Positions 1 through 8,515 of a DNA stretch of 64,000 nucleotides are shown here, piece by piece. The stretch comes from Bacillota bacterium (lineage in GTDB: Bacteria > Bacillota > Clostridia > Acetivibrionales > DSM-1351). Positions within the stretch are counted from its first letter, which is position 1. Every line of letters begins with the position of its first letter. Where the stretch lies: contig JAEZKZ010000114.1 in NCBI GenBank assembly GCA_023415305.1, positions 4,639 to 68,638 of the forward strand, written 5' to 3'. The notes beneath the pieces are model-generated. The model made no database searches. It worked only from the letters and a program-made list of their open reading frames with translations, and was not told where the DNA came from. Position numbers and translations under genes: made by a program.

Positions 1-1
1 T

Positions 2-952
2 TCCATATACGAAGCACTGGACCAATCAATGGCCAGAGATCCCCGGGTTTTTATAATGGGTGAGGGTATTGATGACGTTGCCGGAGTTTTCGGCACCACT
101 AAAGATTTACATGAAAAGTACGGCAAGCAACGAGTATTCGACACACCAATAGCCGAAAACTCACTTACGGGTATCGCTGCCGGAGCTGCAATGGCCGGTT
201 TGAGGCCCATACTTGTGCATGCCCGTATGGACTTTTTACTGCTGTCTTTTGATCAACTGGTTAATCATGCTTCCAAATGGAGCTATATGACGGGAGGAGA
301 AGTAAGCGTTCCAATGGTGGTACGCACTATCAGCGCCAGAGGATGGGGTTCGGGAGCACAGCATTCCCAGTGTATACAGGGCATGTTTATGAACGTGCCG
401 GGACTGAAAATAGCTGTGCCGGCAACTCCATATGATGCAAAAGGCCTAATGGTTTCAAGTATTATAGATAACAATCCGGTTTTATTTGTTGAGCACCGAT
501 GGCTGTATAAAACAATGGGTAAGGTTCCAGACACATTGTATTCCATTCCCTTCGGGAAAGGTGCTGTAAGAAAAAAGGGCAGTGACGTAACCATCGTTGC
601 AATATCCTATATGGTTATAGAAGCCTTAAAAGCTGCTCAGAAACTGGAGGCGGAGAATATTTCCACTGAGGTAATAGACCTGAGAACAATAAAGCCTATT
701 GATGAAGATATCATCTTTGAGTCACTATCTAAAACCGGCAGGCTTATTATTACCGATACAGGAGCAAAGACGGGAGGGGCAGCCTCGGAGATAGCGGCTA
801 TTGTTTCTGAGAGAGCTCTTGGCAATTTGAAAAAGCCGGTAGTCAGAGTATGCTGTCCGGATACGCCGACGCCGACAAGCGACGTACTGGAGAAAGCGTA
901 TTATCCCGATGCCGATACTATTTGCATTGCAGCCAGAGAGATAATGAAGTAA
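2..952 (+). CDS. TPP-dependent dehydrogenase E1 beta / transketolase C-terminal-half protein (5' truncated by window edge)
   Basis: The reading frame is open to the window edge: codons before the ATG at 29 read SIYEALDQS, which matches the usual N-terminus of this family, so the gene starts outside the window. The visible protein has the pyrimidine-binding domain of E1 beta/transketolase proteins. The segment DTPIAENSLTGIAAGAA carries the conserved Glu that activates the thiamine diphosphate pyrimidine ring. The transketolase C-terminal domain follows from about residue 180 (VIDLRTIKPID). An alpha (N-terminal) subunit should lie just upstream. No E2 or E3 gene follows; the next gene is a sugar-nucleotide-type SDR. 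This context suggests a glycan or modified-sugar pathway rather than central metabolism, which is inference. Family is certain; substrate is unknown. Confidence 0.85.
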   Translation, partial: SIYEALDQSMARDPRVFIMGEGIDDVAGVFGTTKDLHEKYGKQRVFDTPIAENSLTGIAAGAAMAGLRPILVHARMDFLLLSFDQLVNHASKWSYMTGGEVSVPMVVRTISARGWGSGAQHSQCIQGMFMNVPGLKIAVPATPYDAKGLMVSSIIDNNPVLFVEHRWLYKTMGKVPDTLYSIPFGKGAVRKKGSDVTIVAISYMVIEALKAAQKLEAENISTEVIDLRTIKPIDEDIIFESLSKTGRLIITDTGAKTGGAASEIAAIVSERALGNLKKPVVRVCCPDTPTPTSDVLEKAYYPDADTICIAAREIMK

Positions 953-1040
953 CCAGGAGGCAGAAGTAAGAGCTAGTAGTCAACTTCATTATTCACTCAC
1001 AGTCAAATGACATAAATAGGCAGTAAAGGGGGCAGGTACA

Positions 1041-2078
1041 TTGGACAAAATAATTGAACAGGATTGCAGAGAGTATCTCGGGCGAATGGATTTATCACCT
1101 CTTAAGGGTAAGAATGTCCTTATCACAGGTGCTAATGGTCTTATAGGAACTTATCTTATATACATGCTTCATCTGTCAAACCTGGAAAAGGGCACAGAAA
1201 TCAATATTGAGGCCGTTAGCAGAAGCTCTCCCAATCAAGCCTTACGAGAGATATTCAGTAACGGGTACACCTTTCACTCGGTAGATTTGAACCTGCCCGA
1301 TTCCCTTGACAGGCTGCAGAAGGCAGATTTTATTATTCATGGAGCAACTTATGCCCAACCGGGTAAATTCCTGAGAAACTACCTTGATACCATGCATCTT
1401 AACACAGTTGTTACTGAAAGGCTGCTCCAAAAAGCCAAAGCGGACAAGGCAGGTTTTTTGTTTATGAGTTCTTCAGAGGTGTATGGAGAGCCTGATGCCG
1501 GGAACATACCAACACAAGAGGAATTCCCGGGGCTGTGTTCGCCTGTTAACGTCAGGGCCATATATTCTGAAGCCAAGAGAATGGGTGAGACCCTTTGCTT
1601 TGCATATAGAAGCTACGAAAATGTCAATGCCAAAATTGCACGGATATCCATGACCTACGGTCCAGGAGTCAGTGCAGGGGATGAGCGAGTCCTGGCACAA
1701 TTTATAAGGCAGGCCTTAAGCAATAAAGAAATAGTCATGCTGGACAACGGCAGCAAGGTAAGAACCTTCTGCTACATTTCGGATTGTGCGCTAATGCTGC
1801 TGAAAATAATGCTGTATGGCACTGAGCTGGTTTATAATGTGGGTGGGAAGGAAAACATCACCATAAGAAAGCTTGCAGAGGAGATATGTGCAATTACCGG
1901 GAGCAAGCTTTCAGTACAGGAGAACTCCGGGCAGGCAGCTGCTGAAAAGGTTAAGGTTTCTCCACAACAAGTGCAGCTTGATATTTCCAGAGTCTGCTCG
2001 GAGTTCGGACTCGATAATTTCAAGCCTATGAGTGAAGGACTTAAACGCACCATAGAATGGAACTCCTGTAATTATTAA
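1041..2078 (+). CDS. NAD-dependent epimerase/dehydratase (extended SDR)
   Basis: This 345-residue protein starts at a TTG preceded by AAAGGGGGCAGG. A Rossmann nucleotide-binding motif TGANGLIGTYL lies at about residues 30-40. The catalytic region has the SSSEVYGE serine segment and a YSEAK (YxxxK) pair, and SMTYGPG follows, as in UDP-glucuronate decarboxylases and nucleotide-sugar 4,6-dehydratases. The product probably oxidises and reshapes the sugar of a nucleotide diphosphate sugar in the cytoplasm. It lies 88 bases after the TPP-enzyme gene on the same strand, so the two may be the end of one glycan operon. The exact substrate cannot be read from the sequence. The next gene converges on it. 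Confidence 0.85.
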   Translation: MDKIIEQDCREYLGRMDLSPLKGKNVLITGANGLIGTYLIYMLHLSNLEKGTEINIEAVSRSSPNQALREIFSNGYTFHSVDLNLPDSLDRLQKADFIIHGATYAQPGKFLRNYLDTMHLNTVVTERLLQKAKADKAGFLFMSSSEVYGEPDAGNIPTQEEFPGLCSPVNVRAIYSEAKRMGETLCFAYRSYENVNAKIARISMTYGPGVSAGDERVLAQFIRQALSNKEIVMLDNGSKVRTFCYISDCALMLLKIMLYGTELVYNVGGKENITIRKLAEEICAITGSKLSVQENSGQAAAEKVKVSPQQVQLDISRVCSEFGLDNFKPMSEGLKRTIEWNSCNY

Positions 2079-2106
2079 CAATAAGCGGTGAGGGGCGATA
2101 AGGTGT

Positions 2107-2997
2107 TTACAGATAAGATATGGGGTAATACAAGTCGCACTCACTGTATTGTTTATTACACCTTGCATAGTTTATCCGCTCAAAACTGAATTGTTGCTTA
2201 AGATTGAAGTCAACATTAGGCATCCAGGTCTTAAAAATATACTCCCAAATTTCTGATAAGGTTTTTGAGGATATTTCTTCAGGCCTGTGGGGGCCCATAT
2301 ATGTAAAAACACCATATTTATGAGGAAGAATACTCTTTACCTTCATGTCAGGAGGGACTATACTGTTCAGGTCAATCTGGACAGAGGGCTGATAAATTGT
2401 ATATTTCTCATCACTGGGAGGACATGTTGTCAGACCTATGTATACATCTTTTTCCACAGGGTTGAAAATCCTGAGTCTATGGTTGTAGAAGAAATCAACT
2501 CCAAGTTTGCTGGAAGTCTGATTCTCAATATTATCTTCAATGCCGACTTTATATTCAAGTCCAGCTAGAGAAAAGGCCGGCAGTACTTTTATTGATCGTA
2601 AGAAGACAAGCCCTTCTCCGGCACAATTCATAAAGTCTGCATTAAACCTGTCAAGTATCTCAAGCGGACGGGGAGTTCTCCTCCATTTTGCAGGAGTAAT
2701 GCTGAACTCCTCCTTGAAGACTCTGTTATAGGTACGTTCACTGCCAAAGGAGTATTTAGAGGATATAAAGTCTATACTGTTCCGCTCATGGATCAGGTCA
2801 CTTAGGGACTCGGCTATTCTTCGCCTCCTGACATATTCCATCAAGCCTGTGGAGGTAGCACCCTTCCATATCCTTAGAAGATGGAACTTTGAAACATTAA
2901 CATTCTCAGAGATGTCATCCAGATTTAAAGGCTCAAGCAGATTACTTTCTATGAATTCGGTAGTTTCGTTTATTATCTGAAGAAGATAATTATCCAT
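2107..2997 (-). CDS. AraC-family regulator with C-terminal GyrI-like effector domain
   Basis: The protein has about 296 residues. The AraC DNA-binding domain is N-terminal (about residues 8-105). It has two helix-turn-helix units, the first around LDDISENVNVSKFHLLRIW and the second ending in YNRVFKEEFSITPAKWR. The C-terminal half resembles the GyrI/SOUL-like ligand-binding fold found in Rob and BmrR relatives, which bind hydrophobic drugs. I chose the ATG at 2997 because the TTG nine bases upstream is only 2 bases from the AGGAG site. The gene is divergent from the nucleotidyltransferase and UvrA-like genes, so it may control them in response to a toxic compound. That link is inferred from position only. 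Confidence 0.8.
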   Translation of the reverse strand: MDNYLLQIINETTEFIESNLLEPLNLDDISENVNVSKFHLLRIWKGATSTGLMEYVRRRRIAESLSDLIHERNSIDFISSKYSFGSERTYNRVFKEEFSITPAKWRRTPRPLEILDRFNADFMNCAGEGLVFLRSIKVLPAFSLAGLEYKVGIEDNIENQTSSKLGVDFFYNHRLRIFNPVEKDVYIGLTTCPPSDEKYTIYQPSVQIDLNSIVPPDMKVKSILPHKYGVFTYMGPHRPEEISSKTLSEIWEYIFKTWMPNVDFNLKQQFSFERINYARCNKQYSECDLYYPISYL

Positions 2998-3181
2998 ATT
3001 GGTCAATTCTCCTGTCCTTATATCGCAAAACTGATGTTCGCAATTTTTGTCCTGTTTTTACCAAATTGATTAAGTATAATCATACAATAACCCGTATGTT
3101 AATAACAATCTTTTCATTTAGAAATTTTCAAGTGAGCACTAAACAAGAGTTGTAAATGCTACGAAGGGAAGGTATATAAAT

Positions 3182-4099
3182 ATGGATGAAAAAAGGCAGG
3201 CCGAACTAAAGAAAAAGTTTAATGAGGCGGTAGACAGTTTTGTTGGCAAGATAAAGGATGACCCGAACATAATAGCCGTAATTGTGTGCGGAAGTGTCGC
3301 TTACGATGTGGTCTGGGAAAAAAGTGATATTGATATGGCAATTGTGGTGCGTGATCAAAACCTAAAGAATTATAGCTACTCTATTATTGAAAACGACATT
3401 CTTATTAATCTTGGTATATCTACCAGAAGTTCCTTCAGAAGATACATGGAAAAAGACATCGGAGGCTCATTCTCACAAGCGTATTTTTCAAAGGGAAAAA
3501 TCGTATACACCACAGATGACAGCTTATACGAATTTTTTGAGGATATAAAAATCGTGGGTAGTGATGATATGGCTCTTTCTGCATTTATGATGGGCTGTGA
3601 ACTTGTAGGTATTTATGAGAAGTGCCAGAAATGGTTAACAGCAAGAGAAGACCCGATTTATACACAATATTATGTGTTGAAAGCAGCAGAAGTTATAGCC
3701 AACATGGAACTATGCCTGGCAGGGGAGCCTGCTTCAAGGGAGTCAATACAAAAGGCACAGGCTCTTAATCCGGAACTAATAAAAACTTTTTATCAGGATG
3801 CAATGTCACACCACTTCAGCAGGGAAGAGCTTGAAACTGCTATTGAAAAAATTGACAACTATTTGGAAAGCAAGCTTGATATTCTTAAAAAGCCGGTAAT
3901 TGAGTTTATGAGTGACAATGAGATAAAAACTACAACTCTTATTGCCAAGCATTTTAACGCCGATAGTCATTTCTTGCATAACATGTTTGACTATCTTGCC
4001 GACAAGGGTGTTATTGAAAGAGTATCACAAACAATTCGAATAACTCCAAAAAGCAAGCTGGCGGTGGAGGAGCAGGGTTACCTGCTTATAGCGCCTTAA
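3182..4099 (+). CDS. Nucleotidyltransferase-domain protein with C-terminal winged-helix-like region
   Basis: This 305-residue protein opens with a DNA polymerase beta-like nucleotidyltransferase fold. The GS motif (VCGSVAYD, about residue 38) is followed by the metal-binding Asp pair in KSDIDMAIVV. This arrangement is typical of aminoglycoside nucleotidyltransferases and related proteins. The middle is helical. The last about 75 residues (from KPVIEFMSDNEIKT) look like a winged helix, with a recognition-helix-like ADSHFLHNMFDYLADKG. It is divergent from the AraC/GyrI-like regulator and 78 bases upstream of the UvrA-like gene. It could modify a drug or act as a sensor. The substrate is unknown and resistance is only a hypothesis. 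Confidence 0.75.
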   Translation: MDEKRQAELKKKFNEAVDSFVGKIKDDPNIIAVIVCGSVAYDVVWEKSDIDMAIVVRDQNLKNYSYSIIENDILINLGISTRSSFRRYMEKDIGGSFSQAYFSKGKIVYTTDDSLYEFFEDIKIVGSDDMALSAFMMGCELVGIYEKCQKWLTAREDPIYTQYYVLKAAEVIANMELCLAGEPASRESIQKAQALNPELIKTFYQDAMSHHFSREELETAIEKIDNYLESKLDILKKPVIEFMSDNEIKTTTLIAKHFNADSHFLHNMFDYLADKGVIERVSQTIRITPKSKLAVEEQGYLLIAP

Positions 4100-4177
4100 C
4101 TGAAAATAAAATTCAAGACGACAATGTTAAAATGTTATTTTCAAAAAGATAATATGGAAAAGAGAGGAAACAAAAAC

Positions 4178-7045
4178 ATGTCTATAAGAACACATATTGA
4201 AATATCCGGGGCCAAGCAGAATAACCTAAAGAATATATCGGTTGAGATACCAAGAGATAAACTGACTGTAATAACGGGAGTATCCGGCTCGGGTAAATCC
4301 TCTTTGGCCTTTGATGTTATTTATGGAGAGGGTCAGAGAAGATTCCTGGACTCTATATCGAACTTTGCTAAAAGCCGTATAAGCCAGTTAAAAAAAGCAA
4401 AAGTCGATTATGTAAGGGGCTTATCTCCTGTTATTGCCATAGAGCAGAAAAAAGGGAATAACAACCCAAGGTCAACAGTTGGTACGGTTACAGATATTCA
4501 CGACTATTTAAGACTTCTGTTTTCGACTGCCGGGGTAGGAAGGTGCCCCGAGTGCGGTCACCCGCTTAAGCAGCTGTCAGCAGCACAGATGGCCGAGCAT
4601 ATATCAACTCTTCCTGCCGGAACAGTAGTTGAACTTAGAGCACCGGTTTATAAGATTTTTGGTGAGGATTATGATTACACTTTTCATCAACTTAGGGAGA
4701 AAGGTTTTAAAAAGCTGCTTGTTGATGGTGAACCCTTTTCATTAGCCGAAAAGAAAGAACTAGATGAAACTAAAAGCTATAAAATAGAACTTATAATAGA
4801 CAGGTTCACTCTAAAAAACGATACATATATTCAGCTGACCAAGTCAATAGAGGCTGCAATGCTAGCACTTGACGAAGACATAATGATAAAGGCGGAGGTT
4901 ATCGGAGGAGTTGACGGGGAGTTTTACACAAATTTTGGCTGCCCGGAGCATCATTTCAGCTTATGTGAAATGCAGCCCTTCCATTTCTCCTTCAATACAC
5001 CGGCAAGTGGATGTCACACCTGTCTTGGAGTGGGGATGTCATATGTTGTGGAGCCTAGATTTTTAATTGTTTCACCGGAAAAAAGTATAAACAAGGGGGC
5101 CCTTAAAAATACAGTTTTCAGCCCTAGCAGCAAGGATAGCTATAGGTCGGTAATTATGTACAGTTTGTCCCAGCAATATAATTTCAGTCTGGATACTCCG
5201 TTTAGAGATCTCCCGAAGGAGATACACGAGCTTTTGTTCTATGGTTCAAAAGGTGAGCTGGTCGAGATGCTACAGCCGCCCTACTCCACAAAAAAGAACT
5301 GGATAACTGGAAGGGCTAGACCTTTTGCAGGGTTTGTAAACGATCTGGAAAGCTGGTATAAGCACTATATCAGGAAAACTTCAACCAGTGAAGCCTTTGA
5401 ACCGAACTTCATCAAGGAATGTATGATAGAAAAGGTCTGTCCGGAATGTAACGGGGCCAGACTTAAGAAACAAAGGCTTCAGGTAACTGTAGGAGGGAAG
5501 AATATTGATGAAATGAGCAGAATGCAGCTGCCTGAACTTCTGGACTTTCTTAAGTCGCTGACCTTTGAGGAGGATATAAGGGAGGTAGGTGAATCGGTAA
5601 TCCGGGAAATAAGCTCAAGATTGGAGCTGCTGATAAATATTGGACTACATTACATAAACCTGTCCAGAAGAAGTGACAGCATATCGGGCGGAGAGATGCA
5701 GAGAATAAAAATGTCTACACAGATCAGCAGTGAACTTATGGGTATGCTGTATGTAATGGATGAGCCCAGCATTGGTCTTCACCCCAGGGATACCCAAAAG
5801 GTTATAGATACCATGAAAAAGCTGCGGGATATAGGAAATACCGTTATTGTCGTGGAACATGATATAGATACAATAAAAAGCGCTGATCACATTATTGAAA
5901 TCGGACCGGGACCGGGTGTCCATGGAGGTAATATAGTAGCCAGCGGAACACTGGAGGATATAATGAATTCAGAGGTATCTGTAACCGGTAACTATTTATC
6001 CGGCGCAGCATCCATACCGGTACCTAAGACAAGAAGAAACCTGGGAGACCATTTTCTATCTATTCAGGGAGCTCGTGAAAACAATCTTAAAAATGTAGAC
6101 ATTGATATCCCTCTAGGTGTATTTATCTGCGTTACAGGTGTTTCTGGCTCCGGAAAGAGTTCATTGATTAATGAAATACTGTATAAGCAGCTAAAGGTGA
6201 ATAAGACAGGAGCAAGAATTGTTTCGGGAGAGCACGATTTCCTTTTTGGAGCCGAACTGCTTAACAATGTTATAAACATCGACCAATCCCCCATTGGAAG
6301 GAACAGTAAATCGAATCCTGCCACTTACATAGGCATTTACGATAAAATACGTGAAATTTTCGCCATGCAGCCCGAGGCTGTTAGCCGTGGGTATAGTGAA
6401 ATTGATTTCAGCCTTACTCATGCAAATGGTACACGGTGTGAGCATTGTGCAGGAGATGGAATAATAGTTACAAACCTTCAATTCATGGCCGATATCGAAA
6501 CTATTTGCCCTGTCTGCAAAGGAAGACGTTTCTCAGATGAAGGCTTAGAAATAAAGTACAAGCAAAAAAGTATAGCAGATGTACTGGAGATGACGGCAGA
6601 AGAGGCGCTGGACTTCTTTAAGGAAAACAAGTACCTGAAACATAAACTGCAAATCATTAATGAGTTAGGTCTGGGATATATGACACTTGGTCAGAGCTCT
6701 ACAACACTATCCGGAGGAGAGGCACAAAGGGTCAAGCTGGCCTATGAATTATCCAAGATAAAGAGAGGTGCCCATAATCTGTATATACTTGATGAGCCTA
6801 CGACGGGGCTACACCTGTCGGATATTCAGAAGCTGATCGACTGCATGGTTAAGCTTGTAGACAATGGACATACGGTTCTGGTTATTGAGCATCATCTGGA
6901 TGTGATAAAGTCTGCAGACTACATTATTGATATGGGGCCGGAAGGTGGCAGCGGAGGAGGTTTTGTTGTAGCCGAAGGCACACCTGAGCAGGTGGCAAAG
7001 GTGAAAGCCTCCCTAACAGGGAAATTTTTAAAAGAGGTTTTATAA
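4178..7045 (+). CDS. UvrA-like ABC-type ATPase (UvrA paralogue, UvrA2-like)
   Basis: This 955-residue UvrA-family protein has two ATPase modules. Walker A motifs are GVSGSGKSSLAFD near the N-terminus and GVSGSGKSSLINE near residue 660. The ABC signatures are ISGGEMQR and LSGGEAQR, and the Walker B regions are VMDEPSIGLHP and ILDEPTTGLHL. Zinc-finger cysteines appear in CPECG, CPECNGARL and the CEHC...CPVC pair. An ATG 18 codons upstream exists, but the ATG at 4178 has AGAGAGGAAA at proper distance. There is no uvrB or uvrC nearby. The sequence differs enough from housekeeping UvrA (for example SGCHTCLGVGMSY) that a UvrA2-like role in DNA-adduct or DNA-binding-drug tolerance is plausible. It is probably co-transcribed with the nucleotidyltransferase gene. 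Confidence 0.85.
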   Translation: MSIRTHIEISGAKQNNLKNISVEIPRDKLTVITGVSGSGKSSLAFDVIYGEGQRRFLDSISNFAKSRISQLKKAKVDYVRGLSPVIAIEQKKGNNNPRSTVGTVTDIHDYLRLLFSTAGVGRCPECGHPLKQLSAAQMAEHISTLPAGTVVELRAPVYKIFGEDYDYTFHQLREKGFKKLLVDGEPFSLAEKKELDETKSYKIELIIDRFTLKNDTYIQLTKSIEAAMLALDEDIMIKAEVIGGVDGEFYTNFGCPEHHFSLCEMQPFHFSFNTPASGCHTCLGVGMSYVVEPRFLIVSPEKSINKGALKNTVFSPSSKDSYRSVIMYSLSQQYNFSLDTPFRDLPKEIHELLFYGSKGELVEMLQPPYSTKKNWITGRARPFAGFVNDLESWYKHYIRKTSTSEAFEPNFIKECMIEKVCPECNGARLKKQRLQVTVGGKNIDEMSRMQLPELLDFLKSLTFEEDIREVGESVIREISSRLELLINIGLHYINLSRRSDSISGGEMQRIKMSTQISSELMGMLYVMDEPSIGLHPRDTQKVIDTMKKLRDIGNTVIVVEHDIDTIKSADHIIEIGPGPGVHGGNIVASGTLEDIMNSEVSVTGNYLSGAASIPVPKTRRNLGDHFLSIQGARENNLKNVDIDIPLGVFICVTGVSGSGKSSLINEILYKQLKVNKTGARIVSGEHDFLFGAELLNNVINIDQSPIGRNSKSNPATYIGIYDKIREIFAMQPEAVSRGYSEIDFSLTHANGTRCEHCAGDGIIVTNLQFMADIETICPVCKGRRFSDEGLEIKYKQKSIADVLEMTAEEALDFFKENKYLKHKLQIINELGLGYMTLGQSSTTLSGGEAQRVKLAYELSKIKRGAHNLYILDEPTTGLHLSDIQKLIDCMVKLVDNGHTVLVIEHHLDVIKSADYIIDMGPEGGSGGGFVVAEGTPEQVAKVKASLTGKFLKEVL

Positions 7046-7085
7046 GACTTAATTAAATATATATGATAATATAGTATTGGAAAAA

Positions 7086-7119
7086 TATCCCGGAAGTTAG
7101 CTTTTTAACTGTCGGGATA
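7086..7119 (+). other. Hairpin between the uvrA-like gene and the small membrane gene
   Basis: Arms TATCCCG and CGGGATA enclose a second stem AGTTA/TAACT. A T-run follows only about 10 bases later, so this is a weak terminator or a processing hairpin. Confidence 0.4.
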
Positions 7120-7150
7120 GCGAAGACATTTTTTGAGATGGGGAGTAATT

Positions 7151-7387
7151 ATGGGAAAAATTATTTTCGGTTTGTTTGCTGCAGTGCTATTATTGTGTTT
7201 TTGCGTATATAATTGGTGGGAGCGAAGAGAAAAATACAAAAGAATGTTTGATGAGGAGAAGCAAAAAATAAATCCTTTTAACAGTCATACAGCATGGGGG
7301 CTTTATGCTGTGGGCATTTTCTTAATTATTCTTGGGTTTGCAGGGTATGAGATATATGAATTGATGCTACATATAAATAACATGTAA
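7151..7387 (+). CDS. Small two-helix membrane protein, unknown function
   Basis: This protein of about 78 residues has an N-terminal hydrophobic segment (IIFGLFAAVLLLCFCVY) and a basic/acidic loop rich in Lys, Arg and Glu. A second hydrophobic segment follows (LYAVGIFLIILGFAGY). I chose the ATG at 7151 because GGGGAG lies just before it; a TTG six codons upstream is less likely. I do not recognise a family. It sits alone between the UvrA-like gene and a terminator. Confidence 0.6.
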   Translation: MGKIIFGLFAAVLLLCFCVYNWWERREKYKRMFDEEKQKINPFNSHTAWGLYAVGIFLIILGFAGYEIYELMLHINNM

Positions 7388-7443
7388 GGTCGTAGTCAGA
7401 CTATTGGAAGACTCTGCATTAAATAAAATACAAAAATAAAGGT

Positions 7444-7487
7444 CGCATATCAAGGGGGTTACCTCTCCGATATGTGATTTTTTATTT
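7444..7487 (+). terminator. Intrinsic terminator after the small membrane gene
   Basis: The stem CGCATATC/GATATGTG has one G-U pair and closes a GC-containing inner region. It is followed directly by ATTTTTTATTT. Confidence 0.7.
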
Positions 7488-7534
7488 AATAAAGTTTACT
7501 GTTTATTAACAATTATTCACATAAAAGCATAGAT

Positions 7535-7558
7535 ATACCTATGTAGGTATTATATAAT
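7535..7558 (+). promoter_or_regulatory. Palindromic operator-like site next to a -10 element
   Basis: A perfect 16-bp dyad ATACCTATGTAGGTAT (7535-7550) is followed two bases later by TATAAT (7553-7558). The dyad would cover the spacer/-35 region of a promoter for the transport operon starting at 7636. No good -35 is visible, which would fit a promoter needing an activator. The regulator is not in the window. Confidence 0.45.
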
Positions 7559-7635
7559 TATTGTGGTAAACAATGATATAAAATATATTAATATTCATAT
7601 CTGTTTAGCCTATTTGCAAATGAAGAGGAAGAGAA

Positions 7636-8514
7636 ATGAAGGTGTTACATACAAAACTCAAAACAAGACAAGCCTTAGCCGGTTTCTTATTTGCGCTTCC
7701 CAGTCTGGCCGGGTTTGCCATATTCCTGGCAGTACCCTTTGTAATCAGCCTGTACTATTGTTTTACACAGGGGATAGGCGGAGCTGACTTTGTTGGTCTT
7801 CAAAATTTTGTAGACCTTTTTAGCAGTAATTCCTTTAGGCTGGCATCATGGAATACCGTTATTTTTAATATAATAAGTGTTCCACTTATTATGCTTTTGT
7901 CCTTTTCTCTGTCAATACTCCTTAACAGCCGAATTAAAGGTTTGCCCATATTCAGAAGTTTTTTCATACTTCCTCTGGTAATACCTGTTGCATCTGTAAT
8001 ACTGGTGTGGAATATCCTGTTTAATGAATATGGTGTTATCAATAACATCTTAATTAAACTTGGAGCTGAAGGGAGCATTGACTGGATAAGAAGTGACAGG
8101 TCAATGTGGGTGCTGGTTCTGCTATATCTGTGGAAGAATTGCGGCTATAACGTAATATTGTTCCTGGCAGGTTTGAACAACATACCAAAGGAATATTATG
8201 AATCAGCCAGGATTGACGGAGCAGGTCCCCTTGCCTGTATGAAAGCCATAACCGTTCCATTTATGATTCCTACAGGCTTTTTCGTATTTATGATGTCCAT
8301 TGTAAATTCCTTTAAGGTTTTCAGGGAGGCATATCTTCTGGGCGGCAGTTATCCAAGCCTTAAAATTTACATGCTTCAGCACTTTATGAATAATAACTTT
8401 TTAAATCTGTCCTATGAGAGACTGACAACAGCAGCTTTTATTATGGCCATTGTAATAGCCCTGCTGGTACTGATACTTTTCAAAATAGAGGCCAGATTCG
8501 GAAGGAGCATGTAA
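7636..8514 (+). CDS. ABC transporter permease, sugar type (MalF-like)
   Basis: This 292-residue integral membrane protein has about six hydrophobic helices. The cytoplasmic EAA loop (YYESARIDGAGPLACMKAITVP, about residues 190-211) docks onto the ATPase in carbohydrate-importing ABC systems. It starts at an ATG after GAAGAGGAAGAG. The next permease begins one base after its stop, so they form a heterodimer pair. There is no solute-binding protein or ATPase in the operon. The downstream partners are an HlyD-like adaptor and an FtsX-like permease, which is unusual for a sugar importer. The substrate is unknown. Confidence 0.85.
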   Translation: MKVLHTKLKTRQALAGFLFALPSLAGFAIFLAVPFVISLYYCFTQGIGGADFVGLQNFVDLFSSNSFRLASWNTVIFNIISVPLIMLLSFSLSILLNSRIKGLPIFRSFFILPLVIPVASVILVWNILFNEYGVINNILIKLGAEGSIDWIRSDRSMWVLVLLYLWKNCGYNVILFLAGLNNIPKEYYESARIDGAGPLACMKAITVPFMIPTGFFVFMMSIVNSFKVFREAYLLGGSYPSLKIYMLQHFMNNNFLNLSYERLTTAAFIMAIVIALLVLILFKIEARFGRSM

Positions 8515-8515
8515 C

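Noticed and set aside
4178..7045. Housekeeping uvrA
   Set aside because: There are no uvrB or uvrC neighbours, and its context and sequence details fit a UvrA2-like paralogue better; not certain without the genome.
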